Below, piece after piece: positions 18,866 through 29,618 of a stretch of DNA of 64,000 nt. Position numbers and translations under genes: made by a program. Each line of letters opens with the position of its first letter. Position 1 is the stretch's first letter. Location: positions 3,224,001-3,288,000 of the forward strand of contig NZ_CP087590.1 in NCBI RefSeq assembly GCF_015594925.2, in the 5' to 3' direction. A model generated the notes under the pieces. The model had not been told where the DNA came from, searched no databases, and saw only the letters and a program-made list of their open reading frames with translations. The DNA is from Vibrio sp. VB16 (GTDB lineage Bacteria > Pseudomonadota > Gammaproteobacteria > Enterobacterales > Vibrionaceae).

Positions 18866-19260
18866 CATTCTCAATTTTGACAAATAGCTCACAAATTTTG
18901 TGCGCTATTTGTGATCGACATACAAAAAAAAGAATAACTAGTAATCTCTCTCTTCCTTCCAATTCCTTCAACTCATTGTTAGCGCTCAGTTAATCTTTTT
19001 ATGACTCTTTTACTCTGGATAAATGACTTATAAAAATGAATATAAATACTCAATTGCACTTTAAATCGGCCCATTTACAATGTTTTTATTTGGTGATCGA
19101 GTTCAAGAAAACCATGGTTCTGCACTGTTAAAATCATCACAGTGGGGAAAATTATCATAATGAATACAAATAGATAAGAAAAACCTATTAATTGGCTCTG
19201 GGTAACAAACGGATCATTGAACCAGCTTTCAAACACTCTCCAATAATTAAGGTGCAGTTC
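18866..19260 (+). other. Spacer between pyrI and the argR-like gene, with a 33-bp palindrome
   Basis: I find no credible gene. The region begins with a near-perfect inverted repeat (separate entry, 18880-18912). AATGAATATAAATACTCA at 19035-19052 has a perfect left ARG-box half (TGAAT plus four A/T) and an imperfect right half, placed where the argR-like gene could be autoregulated. The short palindrome AACCATGGTT lies at 19110-19119. AAGG at 19249-19252 is the ribosome-binding site for the GTG start at 19261. Confidence 0.4.
18880..18912. repeat. 33-bp near-perfect inverted repeat after pyrI
   Basis: The outer arms ACAAATAGC (18880-18888) and GCTATTTGT (18904-18912) are perfect. The inner part continues as CACAA/TTGTG after a single mismatched pair. 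There is no T tract on either side, so it is a poor intrinsic terminator despite its place after pyrI. It may stabilise the pyrBI message or bind a protein. Confidence 0.6.
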
Positions 19261-19752
19261 GTGAACAATCTTACTTATTCTAACGATTTAAAAACAGCAA
19301 ACGAAGATAGCATTACCAACATATGCAGGCGTTTATTGCAACAGCAAAGCTTTAGCACACAAGAAAGTTTAAGGAATGAACTTATCGACCTTGGTTATGA
19401 CGACGTAAGTCAGTCTACCGTTTCACGTATTTTGACCAAACTCAACGTGGTGAAAATACCCAACGCTTATGGGAAGAAGGTTTATTGCCTCTCCATGGAA
19501 AATGAGGGCATTAGAGTCGATTCATCCATTTCGTCTCAGGTTGAGTTCGTTACACATAATCAGCTTGTCGTTGTAGTTAAGACTCACCCAGGTAGCGCTC
19601 AACTTGTTGCGCGCATTATAGATATGCAGCCTCACGAAGAGATATTGGGAACGGTCGGTGGAAATGATACAGTGATGGTCGCACCAAAAGATATAAAGCG
19701 TATTTCTGAATGCGAAGCAATAGTACGTAAGCGCCTAGGTATGTCTCTATAA
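19261..19752 (+). CDS. argR: ArgR-family transcriptional regulator (local paralogue)
   Basis: A 163-residue arginine-repressor homologue. The N-terminal winged helix has SQSTVSR at residues 50-56 (NQSKVSR in E. coli). The C-terminal oligomerisation and arginine-binding domain has GSAQLVARIID at 111-121. The ligand motif reads GND at 134-136, where E. coli ArgR has GDD. The GTG at 19261 has AAGG 8 nt upstream and gives a family-like length; an in-frame TTG at 19192 would add 23 atypical residues. Its place among arc, pyr and ridA genes, and its divergence from typical vibrio ArgR, suggest a specialised regulator of the ADI genes. That target is inferred. Confidence 0.85.
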   Translation: MNNLTYSNDLKTANEDSITNICRRLLQQQSFSTQESLRNELIDLGYDDVSQSTVSRILTKLNVVKIPNAYGKKVYCLSMENEGIRVDSSISSQVEFVTHNQLVVVVKTHPGSAQLVARIIDMQPHEEILGTVGGNDTVMVAPKDIKRISECEAIVRKRLGMSL

Positions 19753-19877
19753 AACAATGTCTCATCAATAGATATTTTGCTGCTAGATTATAGTCGTTCA
19801 CAACTGAATGGCTATGGGTGTGGCGCCTAGACAACTGCATTGAATGAAATAATACATGTCTACACTAAGGATTAAAA

Positions 19878-20267
19878 ATGACTAAAGTACTTCATACTGA
19901 ACAAGCACCAGCCGCTATTGGCCCCTATGTTCAAGGCGTAGATTTGGGGAATATGGTGATGACCTCAGGACAGATTCCTGTCATTCCATCGACTGGGGAA
20001 ATTGTTTCAGATGATATAGCCAAACAAGCTCGTCAGTCATTAGACAACGTCAAAGCCGTGGTTGAGTCTTCAGGGTTAAGCGTTTCTAATATTGTTAAGA
20101 TGACCGTTTTTGTCAAAGATCTCAATGACTTTGGTACAGTGAACGAAATTTATGGTCAGTTTTTTGATGAGCACAACGTTGCAAACTACCCGGCACGTTC
20201 CTGCGTTGAAGTGGCTCGATTACCAAAAGATGTAAAGATTGAAATAGAAGCAATCGCAGTAAGATAA
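19878..20267 (+). CDS. ridA: RidA family reactive intermediate/imine deaminase
   Basis: A 129-residue RidA (YjgF/YER057c) protein. It hydrolyses reactive enamine/imine products of PLP enzymes such as threonine dehydratase. The conserved tail YPARSCVEVARLP contains the carboxylate-binding Arg107, and Glu122 follows in KIEIEAIA. The N-terminal IGPYVQGV and MTSGQIP segments are typical. AGGAT precedes the ATG. In several gamma-proteobacteria ridA follows pyrBI directly; here the argR-like gene has been placed between them. Confidence 0.96.
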   Translation: MTKVLHTEQAPAAIGPYVQGVDLGNMVMTSGQIPVIPSTGEIVSDDIAKQARQSLDNVKAVVESSGLSVSNIVKMTVFVKDLNDFGTVNEIYGQFFDEHNVANYPARSCVEVARLPKDVKIEIEAIAVR

Positions 20268-20291
20268 AACGGTTGCTCGCTGAGAATTAAA

Positions 20292-20321
20292 CAGCGCATC
20301 TGAAAGGTTTTATATGCGCTG
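20292..20321. terminator. Probable bidirectional terminator between ridA and plsC
   Basis: CAGCGCAT/ATGCGCTG forms an 8-bp perfect stem with a 14-nt loop between convergent genes. T-rich sequence flanks it on both strands, though the tracts are interrupted. Confidence 0.6.
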
Positions 20322-20339
20322 ATTATTTGTTGTTTATGA

Positions 20340-21071
20340 CTATTTTTTTGTATTAAGACGGTCAACTTCGGCGTCCAGATCTTCCAACTTTGCTTTCATC
20401 TGCTCACGGACTAAGTTTGCTAGCTCTCGAGTATTCTCTTTAGCGTAACCTTCTGTTTTTATTGGTGGCAACATCTCTACAATAACGTGGCCATTGTTCC
20501 AACGATTAAACTTTATTTTACCTTGAGTCGAGCTACAGACAATCGGGATAATAGGGACACCAGCACCTATAGCGGCATGAAATGCACCTGTTTTAAACGG
20601 CAGTAACCCACGCCCCCGTGAACGTGTACCTTCTGGAAACATCCAGACCGATACATCACTCGATTTCATACTATCCACCACTTGATCGATCGTACCTTTC
20701 GCTTTCGAACGATTGAAGCGATCGATAAGAATGTTTCCCGTGATCCAATAAAGTTGGCCGAACAGCGGAATCCAAACCAAACTTTTTTTCCCGACCGTCA
20801 CCACTTTCGGTGTTACTGCTGCGGACACGGTAAATAGATCCCAATTATTTTGATGATTTGCTACGTACAAGTTTTGGCCTCTTTCATACGCATCTTCTGG
20901 AAATCTTAATTCCAACTTAAACCCGAAGATACTGGCCATTTTACAAAACTTACCACCGATAATATAAACCAACTTGGGGTTACGTGGTGTAAGCAAGCTA
21001 TACCCACAACCAAATACAAACATGAATACTGCAAATATTATCACTGCAATAACACGTAATAATGCAACCAT
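20340..21071 (-). CDS. plsC: 1-acylglycerol-3-phosphate O-acyltransferase PlsC
   Basis: A 243-residue membrane acyltransferase that converts lysophosphatidic acid to phosphatidic acid. An N-terminal hydrophobic helix is at residues 5-27. The catalytic HX4D motif is NHQNNWD at about 72-78. The acceptor-site motif FPEGTRS is near residue 145 and PIIPIV near 176. The C-terminus is charged and helical. The gene stands alone between ridA (convergent) and murA (same strand, with its own terminator). Confidence 0.93.
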   Translation of the reverse strand: MVALLRVIAVIIFAVFMFVFGCGYSLLTPRNPKLVYIIGGKFCKMASIFGFKLELRFPEDAYERGQNLYVANHQNNWDLFTVSAAVTPKVVTVGKKSLVWIPLFGQLYWITGNILIDRFNRSKAKGTIDQVVDSMKSSDVSVWMFPEGTRSRGRGLLPFKTGAFHAAIGAGVPIIPIVCSSTQGKIKFNRWNNGHVIVEMLPPIKTEGYAKENTRELANLVREQMKAKLEDLDAEVDRLNTKK

Positions 21072-21115
21072 TTAACTTCTCCGCGATGGTTAGTTGTACA
21101 AAAGAGTTAGAAATC

Positions 21116-21146
21116 AAAAAGCCGAAATCATCTAGATTTCGGCTTT
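21116..21146 (-). terminator. Rho-independent terminator of the mla-ibaG-murA unit
   Basis: A perfect 12-bp stem, AAAGCCGAAATC/GATTTCGGCTTT, has a 5-nt loop. Read on the minus strand it ends in a T run. It begins 16 bp after the murA stop. Confidence 0.92.
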
Positions 21147-21162
21147 CAATTAATCTAGTTTA

Positions 21163-22702
<1,540 letters not shown>

Positions 22703-23008
22703 CTATTTTTTTATATGATTAACCAACATGGTTTCTATGTTGCTCAATTGGAATAATGTTCGTAACTGCTCCGGCACGAAGCTGAGCATTATATGACAGT
22801 TTGAATTTTTTGCATGCTGAATTAAATGAATTAACATTGCCATTCCAGCTGAATCTATTCGGTGAGTCTGTTCAAGAGAGACTTCACATTCAGATTGAGT
22901 CGGTGTCCAGCCTTGTATATTAACCCAAACGCTAGGGACAGTGTCTCGAGTCAGTTCCCCCGAAAGAGCATAGCCAGTGGCGCTTGCTTGCCATTGACAC
23001 TCACTCAT
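22703..23008 (-). CDS. mlaB: Phospholipid transport STAS-domain protein MlaB
   Basis: A 101-residue cytoplasmic STAS-domain subunit of the MlaFEDB complex, which maintains outer-membrane lipid asymmetry. The STAS signature is at RIDSAGMAMLIHLI. In the family this protein binds MlaF and is needed for ATPase assembly. Its start overlaps the mlaC stop by 4 bp (ATGA type), showing tight translational coupling. Confidence 0.92.
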   Translation of the reverse strand: MSECQWQASATGYALSGELTRDTVPSVWVNIQGWTPTQSECEVSLEQTHRIDSAGMAMLIHLIQHAKNSNCHIMLSFVPEQLRTLFQLSNIETMLVNHIKK

Positions 23009-23664
23009 TTTGCCTCTCCTTCAAATCGAATAGGCCTAGCGGACAAAACCATAAGCTCTTGAGAAACAGACGGAATACCTTCTTTTCTTATTTTTGATCC
23101 CCATTCCGACTGCTTGCTTGATAATAGGCTCACACCTTCTGCCACAATATCGAAAGCTAACCATTCTCCGGTCTTCTTATTTTTTCTCAGTTTAAATTCA
23201 AGCCGTATATCAGGTCTTGGAGCGTCAACAACATCAACCTTAACACTCGTAATTCTCTTATTTGCGTCGACCGCTTTTTCTGGTTCAAATTGAACGATTT
23301 GATCAGAGTACAACGTTAAGACCTGCGCATACGAAGTAACGAGGTATTCACGAAAAGCGACAACGAACTCTTTAACATTATCTCTATTCTTCTCTTTTTT
23401 GAGATGGCTACCCAATACCTTTAACGCTGAGTATCGATAGTCGATATAAGGCATAAGTTCTTCTTCTACGACGACCTTTAGTATCTCAGGATTTTCTCTA
23501 ATACTTTCATTTTCCACTTTTAAGCGGTCAAATAAATTCTGAGACACTTCCTTTATCATCTCGTAAGGCTGAGTTTTGTCGATATCTTGAGCGTAACCAT
23601 TACTCGAGATAACCATCATCACAATGACCACTTGAATAATCTGTTTTATCCAACTCATACCCAT
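23005..23664 (-). CDS. mlaC: Periplasmic phospholipid-binding protein MlaC
   Basis: A 219-residue secreted protein with an N-terminal signal peptide (hydrophobic residues about 6-22, cleavage near GYAQ). It ferries phospholipids between the MlaA-OmpC complex and MlaFEDB. The segment YIDYRYSALKVLGSHLK and the C-terminal EGVSLLSSKQSEW, with a terminal extension, are typical. It overlaps mlaD by one base. Confidence 0.95.
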   Translation of the reverse strand: MGMSWIKQIIQVVIVMMVISSNGYAQDIDKTQPYEMIKEVSQNLFDRLKVENESIRENPEILKVVVEEELMPYIDYRYSALKVLGSHLKKEKNRDNVKEFVVAFREYLVTSYAQVLTLYSDQIVQFEPEKAVDANKRITSVKVDVVDAPRPDIRLEFKLRKNKKTGEWLAFDIVAEGVSLLSSKQSEWGSKIRKEGIPSVSQELMVLSARPIRFEGEAK

Positions 23665-24149
23665 TACTCCTCGTCAGAACCATTAACGCTGTATAAAACT
23701 TGTCCAATGAGATCTTCCAACACCAACGCCGATTTGGTGTCTTCTATAAAGTCACCATTACCGAGCATTTCAATACCATCATCGACAAAGCCAGGTATAA
23801 GTCCAATATATTGCTCACCAATCAAACCAGAGGTCAAAATTTCTGCACTTGATGTTTCAGGGAACTGCCCATATTGATCTTCGATGGATAAAGTAACCAG
23901 AGGAGTAAACGTCTCCTTGTCTAAATCAATAGCACTTACTCTACCCACCACGACCCCACCAATTTTTACGGGTGAACGTACTTTAAGGCTGCCGATATTA
24001 TCGAAATAAGCTTGTAGATTATAGGCGTTTCCTGAACTTAACCCGGTGACATTTGCCACTTTAAATATCATGATTAAAACTGCGATGACACCAGCCAATA
24101 CAAAAGCACCGACCCATAATTCCAATTTACGTGTTTGTTGCATTATCAA
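23664..24149 (-). CDS. mlaD: MCE-domain phospholipid transport protein MlaD
   Basis: A 161-residue inner-membrane protein: one N-terminal transmembrane helix (about residues 10-32) followed by a periplasmic MCE domain ([24 protein letters not shown]). MlaD forms a hexameric ring that receives lipids from Mla[15 protein letters not shown] is the pore-loop region. It overlaps mlaE by 4 bp. Confidence 0.96.
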   Translation of the reverse strand: MIMQQTRKLELWVGAFVLAGVIAVLIMIFKVANVTGLSSGNAYNLQAYFDNIGSLKVRSPVKIGGVVVGRVSAIDLDKETFTPLVTLSIEDQYGQFPETSSAEILTSGLIGEQYIGLIPGFVDDGIEMLGNGDFIEDTKSALVLEDLIGQVLYSVNGSDEE

Positions 24150-24937
24150 TTCCCGAACATCAACGCTGTTAAGACAAAATCCAGTCCTAAAACGGCTAAA
24201 GAAGAGTGCACTACCGTGCGTGTTGTCGCTTTACTTATACCCTCAGATGTTGGTATCGCATCATAGCCGTTAAATAAAGCAATCCAAGTGATGGTAATTG
24301 CAAATACCATACACTTTATAAAACTGTTGCCGACATCTCGTCCCAATTGAACGGATGATTGTATTGCTGACCAAAAACTACCATGGTCGACACCTTTCCA
24401 ATCCACACCTACAATTTGTCCGCCCCAGATACCGACTGTAATGAAAATCATAGCGAGCAGTGGCATAGAGATCAACCCAGCCCAGAACCTTGGAGCAATG
24501 ACCCGTTTTAATGGGTCTACTGCCATCATTTCAAGGCTAGAAATTTGCTCTGTTGCCTTCATTAAACCTATTTCAGCCGTAAGTGCTGAACCAGCTCTAC
24601 CTGCAAACAGTAATGCTGTAACCACCGGCCCTAATTCTCTCAAGAGCGAAAGCGTCACCATCTGTCCTAAACTACCTTCTGCACCATAATCAATTAAAAC
24701 AACAAAACCTTGAAGACTTAGTACCATGCCTATAAACAGACCAGAAACGACAATAATAGCAAGAGATTGGACACCAATACTGTAGAGTTGTTTGATTAAT
24801 AGTGGCAAATTTTTAATTGGGTGCGGTCGATTAAAAATAGCACCAGCCAACATGATTGTCGCTCGCCCAAAAGATTGACAACGGCTTATCGCATTGGCAC
24901 CCAAATTTTCTAAATAATTCAATAAAGGATTAAGCAT
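24146..24937 (-). CDS. mlaE: ABC phospholipid transporter permease MlaE
   Basis: A 263-residue permease of the MlaE family with several transmembrane segments. Conserved parts are [21 protein letters not shown] and [16 protein letters not shown]. It forms the membrane core of MlaFEDB with MlaF as ATPase. One base separates it from mlaF. The long N-terminal interfacial segment is typical. Confidence 0.97.
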   Translation of the reverse strand: MLNPLLNYLENLGANAISRCQSFGRATIMLAGAIFNRPHPIKNLPLLIKQLYSIGVQSLAIIVVSGLFIGMVLSLQGFVVLIDYGAEGSLGQMVTLSLLRELGPVVTALLFAGRAGSALTAEIGLMKATEQISSLEMMAVDPLKRVIAPRFWAGLISMPLLAMIFITVGIWGGQIVGVDWKGVDHGSFWSAIQSSVQLGRDVGNSFIKCMVFAITITWIALFNGYDAIPTSEGISKATTRTVVHSSLAVLGLDFVLTALMFGN

Positions 24938-24938
24938 T

Positions 24939-25733
24939 CTAATTTAAATCCTCTTCAATTGGCTTCGCTGGGAATCGAAATGGAACCGGACCATCCGCAT
25001 GCCCCATTAAAAACTGTTGGACCATAGGATCCGGATTCTCTCTTAGTTCTTGCGGTGAACCGGATGCTATTATACGTCCATCGGCAAGTAAATAAACTTG
25101 GTCAGCAATGCTCATCACCTCTGGTACATCATGAGATACCACGATAGAGGTTAATCCTAACGCTTGATTTAAGCTTCTAATCAACTGAACCAATACACCC
25201 ATAGTTATTGGGTCTTGCCCCACAAATGGTTCATCGTACATGATCAGTTCAGGGTCAAGTGCAATCGCTCTGGCCAATGCAGCCCTACGAGCCATGCCGC
25301 CAGAAAGTTCACTAGGCATTAATTCTTCCGCTCCGCGAAGCCCAACCGCTTCAAGTTTCAGAGTAACAAGCGTGTTGATTAACTCTTCAGACAATTGTGT
25401 GTGTTCGCGTAAAGGGAAGGCGACGTTATCGAATACGTTAAGATCAGTAAATAGAGCCCCAGATTGAAATAGCATGCTCATTTTTTTTCGTGCTTGGTAA
25501 AGCTGATTTCTTCTCAGAATAGGAATATTTTGGTTATCAAACCAAATTTCACCTGACTCGGGTAAAATCTGACCACCAATAAGTCGTAACAATGTCGTTT
25601 TACCAATACCGGACGGACCCATAATTGCTGTAATCTTCCCCTCAGGCACAGTCAGATTAACATTATCAAATATAGTTCGGTCTCCCCGGCTAAAGGTAAG
25701 ATTTTTTATTATCACAAAATCTTTTACTGACAT
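24939..25733 (-). CDS. mlaF: ABC phospholipid transporter ATPase MlaF
   Basis: A 264-residue ABC ATPase. Walker A GPSGIGKT is at residues 39-46. The signature motif is LSGGMARR, slightly off the canonical LSGGQ as usual for this family, and Walker B is ELIMYDEPF. The switch His lies in VVSHD. It is the first gene of the mlaFEDCB-ibaG-murA cluster. Its promoter should lie in the 299-bp region shared with yrbG. Confidence 0.97.
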   Translation of the reverse strand: MSVKDFVIIKNLTFSRGDRTIFDNVNLTVPEGKITAIMGPSGIGKTTLLRLIGGQILPESGEIWFDNQNIPILRRNQLYQARKKMSMLFQSGALFTDLNVFDNVAFPLREHTQLSEELINTLVTLKLEAVGLRGAEELMPSELSGGMARRAALARAIALDPELIMYDEPFVGQDPITMGVLVQLIRSLNQALGLTSIVVSHDVPEVMSIADQVYLLADGRIIASGSPQELRENPDPMVQQFLMGHADGPVPFRFPAKPIEEDLN

Positions 25734-26032
25734 AGTCTCACTTTTCTAATTGGCTGATACTGTTAAAGCTATCAATTTAAACGATATAATATCGACAATC
25801 TTGGTTAAGATACATAAGATTCAGATTCTAACCCTATTTCGACTAGAATTAGTACTCTTTCTAGGCGTATAATTCATGAATTGAGCTAAGGAATGCCCTG
25901 ATTTGACTTTTGTAACTGAAAAGCGGGAAAACATTCCCACATTAAATTCTTCAAAATTAAACTTCCCTTTTAAATCGCTGAAAGTAAAATTAGCGGCCAC
26001 TTGTTTAATAGTGCAATTTTGTAGGAATCATC
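25734..26032. other. Divergent promoter region between mlaF and yrbG
   Basis: I see no gene here. A 13-bp palindrome, CGATATAATATCG (25782-25794), contains -10-like sequence on both strands and lies 49 bp before mlaF, so it may mark the mla promoter. Nothing else stands out. The segment next to yrbG contains AGGA before the start. Confidence 0.4.
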
Positions 26033-26998
26033 ATGCTTGAAGCTGTTATTTTTCTCGTAGTGGGTTTAGTCTTTTTAGTCTGGAGTGCCGATAAGCTCGT
26101 TTTTGGTGCGGCAGCATTAGCTAAAAACATTGGGATATCTCCACTTGTTATCGGTATGACCATATTGGCGATGGGCTCTTCGGCTCCAGAAATGATGGTC
26201 TCCGCCACAGCTTCTCTTGCAGGAAAATCCGACACTGCTGTCGGTAATGTTTTAGGATCTAATATCGCCAATATTGCTCTAATACTTGGTATTACAGCAT
26301 TAGTTAAACCACTTTCTATCAGTTCTGGCGTTATTCGCCGTGAACTTCCTCTTATGATTATAGTCACTCTATTAGCCGGTGTTATTCTTTGGGATAGTCA
26401 CTTAGGTTTTTACGAAGGTGTACTGTTATTCGTGCTTTTCGGAGCGTTTATAATTGCAATGCTCCGAATTAGTCATAAAGAGAAGCGCAATGGCGATTCA
26501 TTTATAGAAGATCAAGAATCCGAAATACCCGATGGGGTGAGTAATATCAAAGCAGGTATGTGGGTGGTTGTCGGCTTAGTTATACTCCCTATTGCTGCTG
26601 ATACCTTAGTCGACAACGCAGTCGTTATTGCAAAATTTTTCGGCATGAGCGATTTGATTATTGGTTTAACTATCATTGCGATCGGTACTAGCCTACCAGA
26701 ATTAGCCGCTTCCCTTGCGGGTGTATTAAAAGGGGAAGATGATATGGCCGTCGGCAATATCATCGGTTCTAATGTCTTTAACATATTGGCAGTGATGGGT
26801 ATTCCAGGAATCCTAAATCCATCTATATTGAGTGAACATGCTATGGCGAGAGACTTTTGGGTCATGCTAGCTGTTTCACTCTTATTGGTACTTTTTGCAC
26901 TAGGCAAGTCACGCAGTATCAACCGTATAGAAGCCGGCATACTGCTTATCTGTTTTATTAGTTACCAGGTTTATCTATTTACAAATATGAACGCATAA
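26033..26998 (+). CDS. yrbG: Calcium/sodium antiporter YrbG (CaxA type)
   Basis: A 321-residue cation exchanger of the CaCA superfamily, with about ten transmembrane helices arranged as two inverted repeats. The alpha-repeat motifs are GSSAPEMMVS in the first half and GTSLPELAAS in the second, each followed by NVLGSN or NIIGSN. It exchanges Ca2+ (or K+) with Na+ across the inner membrane. It lies divergently from mla and upstream of kdsD, as in E. coli. Confidence 0.94.
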   Translation: MLEAVIFLVVGLVFLVWSADKLVFGAAALAKNIGISPLVIGMTILAMGSSAPEMMVSATASLAGKSDTAVGNVLGSNIANIALILGITALVKPLSISSGVIRRELPLMIIVTLLAGVILWDSHLGFYEGVLLFVLFGAFIIAMLRISHKEKRNGDSFIEDQESEIPDGVSNIKAGMWVVVGLVILPIAADTLVDNAVVIAKFFGMSDLIIGLTIIAIGTSLPELAASLAGVLKGEDDMAVGNIIGSNVFNILAVMGIPGILNPSILSEHAMARDFWVMLAVSLLLVLFALGKSRSINRIEAGILLICFISYQVYLFTNMNA

Positions 26999-27038
26999 CT
27001 AAAACGTTGCTATTCACTGAACAGGAGTTTTTTTATAC

Positions 27039-28007
27039 ATGTCCACGTTTGACTATAAAAGTGCCGCTAAAAAGGTACTAGATACTGAAGTTGCAGGCCT
27101 TCAACAATTAGTTCAATACTTCAATGATGATTTCTGCTCAGCATGTGACTTAATCCTTAACAATAAAGGCAAAGTCGTTGTTATGGGGATGGGAAAATCT
27201 GGACATATAGGAAACAAAATAGCAGCAACGTTAGCGAGTACGGGCACCTCTGCGTTTTTCGTTCACCCAGGAGAAGCCGCGCATGGCGACTTGGGAATGA
27301 TAGAACCAACTGATATCGTTATCGCCATATCTAACTCCGGCGAATCTTCCGAACTACTGTCTCTTTTTCCAGTATTGAAACGACTGAACATAAAACTCAT
27401 CAGTATGACTGGAAAACCGCAGTCAACCATGGCAAAACTGTCGGATATTCATCTACAGATCACCGTGCCAGAAGAAGCGTGTCCACTGGGTCAAGCGCCA
27501 ACAAGCAGTACAACAGCTACACTTGTTATGGGCGATGCCTTAGCAGTATCCTTACTTCAAGCGAGAGGCTTTACCTCTGAAGACTTTGCATTGTCCCACC
27601 CAGGCGGAGCGCTAGGAAGAAAACTGCTTCTTAAGCTTAAGGATATTATGCGTACTGGCGAAAATATGCCGAAAGTAAGCGAATCAGCCCTAATTAGAGA
27701 TGCGCTGATTGAGATATCTCAAAAGGGATTAGGCATGACCGCTATTGTTGACCAGTCCGACAAAGTCTTGGGTATCTTTACAGATGGTGATTTAAGACGG
27801 TTATTGGATGAGCAAGTTGATGTTTACTCGACCAAAATTGGCGATGTTATGACCAAAAATCCGACAATGGCGACGCCTAATATGCTTGCTGTGGAAGGTG
27901 TCAATATGATGCAAGCAAAACAAATTACCAGTTTGTTGTTATGTGAAGACGAAAAATTAGTAGGGGCACTTAACATGCATGATTTATTAAAGGCAGGGGT
28001 AATGTAG
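27039..28007 (+). CDS. kdsD: D-arabinose 5-phosphate isomerase KdsD
   Basis: A 322-residue enzyme converting ribulose 5-phosphate to arabinose 5-phosphate, the first step to Kdo. The N-terminal SIS domain has GMGKSGHIGNKIA at about residue 50 and SNSGESSE. Two CBS domains follow, at about residues 210-322. AGGAG lies 11 nt before the ATG. Its stop codon overlaps the kdsC GTG start by one base. Confidence 0.97.
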   Translation: MSTFDYKSAAKKVLDTEVAGLQQLVQYFNDDFCSACDLILNNKGKVVVMGMGKSGHIGNKIAATLASTGTSAFFVHPGEAAHGDLGMIEPTDIVIAISNSGESSELLSLFPVLKRLNIKLISMTGKPQSTMAKLSDIHLQITVPEEACPLGQAPTSSTTATLVMGDALAVSLLQARGFTSEDFALSHPGGALGRKLLLKLKDIMRTGENMPKVSESALIRDALIEISQKGLGMTAIVDQSDKVLGIFTDGDLRRLLDEQVDVYSTKIGDVMTKNPTMATPNMLAVEGVNMMQAKQITSLLLCEDEKLVGALNMHDLLKAGVM

Positions 28008-28579
28008 TGCCAAATTTGTCAAAAAACGATCTTGTGAACACCATTTATGGCTCGGTACCAAAAGATATTATCGCCATCGCAAAAGGAATTAAGCTACTCA
28101 TCTGTGACGTTGATGGCGTATTTTCTGACGGCTTGATTTACATGGGCAATCAAGGAGAAGAGATGAAGACCTTCCATACTCACGATGGGTATGGTGTGAA
28201 ATCACTTATGAATGCCGGAATCGAAATCGCGATAATTACTGGTCGAAAATCACAAATCGTCGAAAATAGGATGAGAGCCTTGGGTATAAACCTCATCTAT
28301 CAAGGACAAGACGACAAAGTTAAGGCTTATAAGGATATCTGTTCTAAAATTAATGTCTTACCTGAATCTACTGGCTACATAGGTGATGACCTTATCGATT
28401 GGCCAGTAATGGAAAAAGTAGCGCTCAAGGTTTGTGTTGCCGATGGTCATCCATTACTTGCAAGACGTGCCAACTATGTCACTCATATCAAGGGTGGTCA
28501 TGGAGCGGTACGTGAGGTATGCGATCTAATATTGGAAGCAAGAGGCGAGATAGATGTGCATAAAGGGTTGAGTATATGA
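28007..28579 (+). CDS. kdsC: Kdo 8-phosphate phosphatase KdsC
   Basis: A 190-residue HAD phosphatase removing phosphate from Kdo-8-P. Motif I is DVDGVFSDG, with the nucleophilic first Asp and the second Asp; motif II is the Thr of ITGRKS; motif IV is GDDLIDW. It starts with GTG overlapping the kdsD stop, and it overlaps lptC by 4 bp. Confidence 0.96.
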   Translation: MPNLSKNDLVNTIYGSVPKDIIAIAKGIKLLICDVDGVFSDGLIYMGNQGEEMKTFHTHDGYGVKSLMNAGIEIAIITGRKSQIVENRMRALGINLIYQGQDDKVKAYKDICSKINVLPESTGYIGDDLIDWPVMEKVALKVCVADGHPLLARRANYVTHIKGGHGAVREVCDLILEARGEIDVHKGLSI

Positions 28580-29139
28580 GTATTTCTCGCGTTCTTTACA
28601 CCATGGTTTTTATAGTAGCGGCGTACTCAGCTTACTACTTATTTGGTGCAAGAAACGTAGAAGTAGTTCAGGTTATCCCTGATATTGAAGTGCCAGCGCT
28701 TAGCGGTCGAAATGTCGATAATACAAATTACAACGATTCTGGTACCAGAAGCTATCGAATTACTTCTAATTATCTCGACCATTATGCGGTAAGTGGCGAC
28801 ACCAGATTTGAGTACCCAGTTCTTTATATTTATAAAGATGGTGAAATCCAAGAATGGGAAGTCACCGCTGACCGTGGCATTTTAGATAAGGACCACGTCC
28901 TCACTTTATACGATAACGTTCTAGCAAAAAATTTATTACCTGATGCTGGTTTTGATACCATGGCAACAGACAGACTTTCTATTCACTTAGATAATAGAGA
29001 TTTTTGGGCAGACAACCCGGTGTTATTAGTCGGCCCAGCATTTGAAAACAAAGGACAAGCGATGAAAGGTAATTTTGGAAAAAACATCGCCACTCTGTTC
29101 AACCATGTACAAGGTAGATATGAAACTCTCACACCTTAG
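28576..29139 (+). CDS. lptC: LPS export system protein LptC
   Basis: A 187-residue bitopic protein with one N-terminal transmembrane helix (about residues 7-24) and a periplasmic beta-jellyroll that passes LPS from LptB2FG to LptA. The segment GDTRFEYPVLYIYKDGEI and the C-terminal FENKGQAMKGNFG fit the family. Its 3' end overlaps the lptA start by 20 bp. Confidence 0.94.
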   Translation: MSISRVLYTMVFIVAAYSAYYLFGARNVEVVQVIPDIEVPALSGRNVDNTNYNDSGTRSYRITSNYLDHYAVSGDTRFEYPVLYIYKDGEIQEWEVTADRGILDKDHVLTLYDNVLAKNLLPDAGFDTMATDRLSIHLDNRDFWADNPVLLVGPAFENKGQAMKGNFGKNIATLFNHVQGRYETLTP

Positions 29140-29617
29140 CCTTATCGCTTGTCTGCTTGCGACAAGTAACGCTTATGCGCTTAAGTCTGATTCGGATCAG
29201 CCTATTTATATAGACTCAGACACTCAGAACCTTGATATGAAAAGTAATACCGTTACTTTTACAGGGGACGTAAAACTTAAGCAAGGCAGCATAAACATCA
29301 ACGCTGACAAACTTATCGTCATCCGTAATCCAGAGGATGGATCATTAAGAGAGATTGAAGGTTATGGAAATCCTGCAACATTTTCTCAGTTGACTGATGA
29401 TGGAAAAACCTTAAACGGGCAATCTAAAGAGCTCTACTACAATGTTAATGATGACAAATTAACAATGATTACTGATGCCATATTGTCTCAAGATGAAAGT
29501 ATTATAAAGGGAAACAAAATCACCTATAAAATTGGCTCGCAAAAACTCACCGCAGATAGTGGTGCAGGTGAACGAGTAAAAACCGTCCTTCAACCAACAC
29601 AAACGACTAAGCAATAA
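29120..29617 (+). CDS. lptA: Periplasmic LPS transport protein LptA
   Basis: A 165-residue protein with a signal peptide [20 protein letters not shown], cleaved before LKSDS. The OstA-type jellyroll ([20 protein letters not shown]) builds the periplasmic bridge carrying LPS. The ATG at 29120 follows AAGGTAG, and the signal peptide supports this start over an in-frame upstream ATG at 29075. It precedes lptB by one base. Confidence 0.95.
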   Translation: MKLSHLSLIACLLATSNAYALKSDSDQPIYIDSDTQNLDMKSNTVTFTGDVKLKQGSININADKLIVIRNPEDGSLREIEGYGNPATFSQLTDDGKTLNGQSKELYYNVNDDKLTMITDAILSQDESIIKGNKITYKIGSQKLTADSGAGERVKTVLQPTQTTKQ

Positions 29618-29618
29618 T

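Noticed and set aside
19192..19260. TTG start extending the ArgR-like protein by 23 residues
   Set aside because: The extra residues do not resemble ArgR N-termini, and the GTG at 19261 has a better ribosome-binding site and gives a family-like length.
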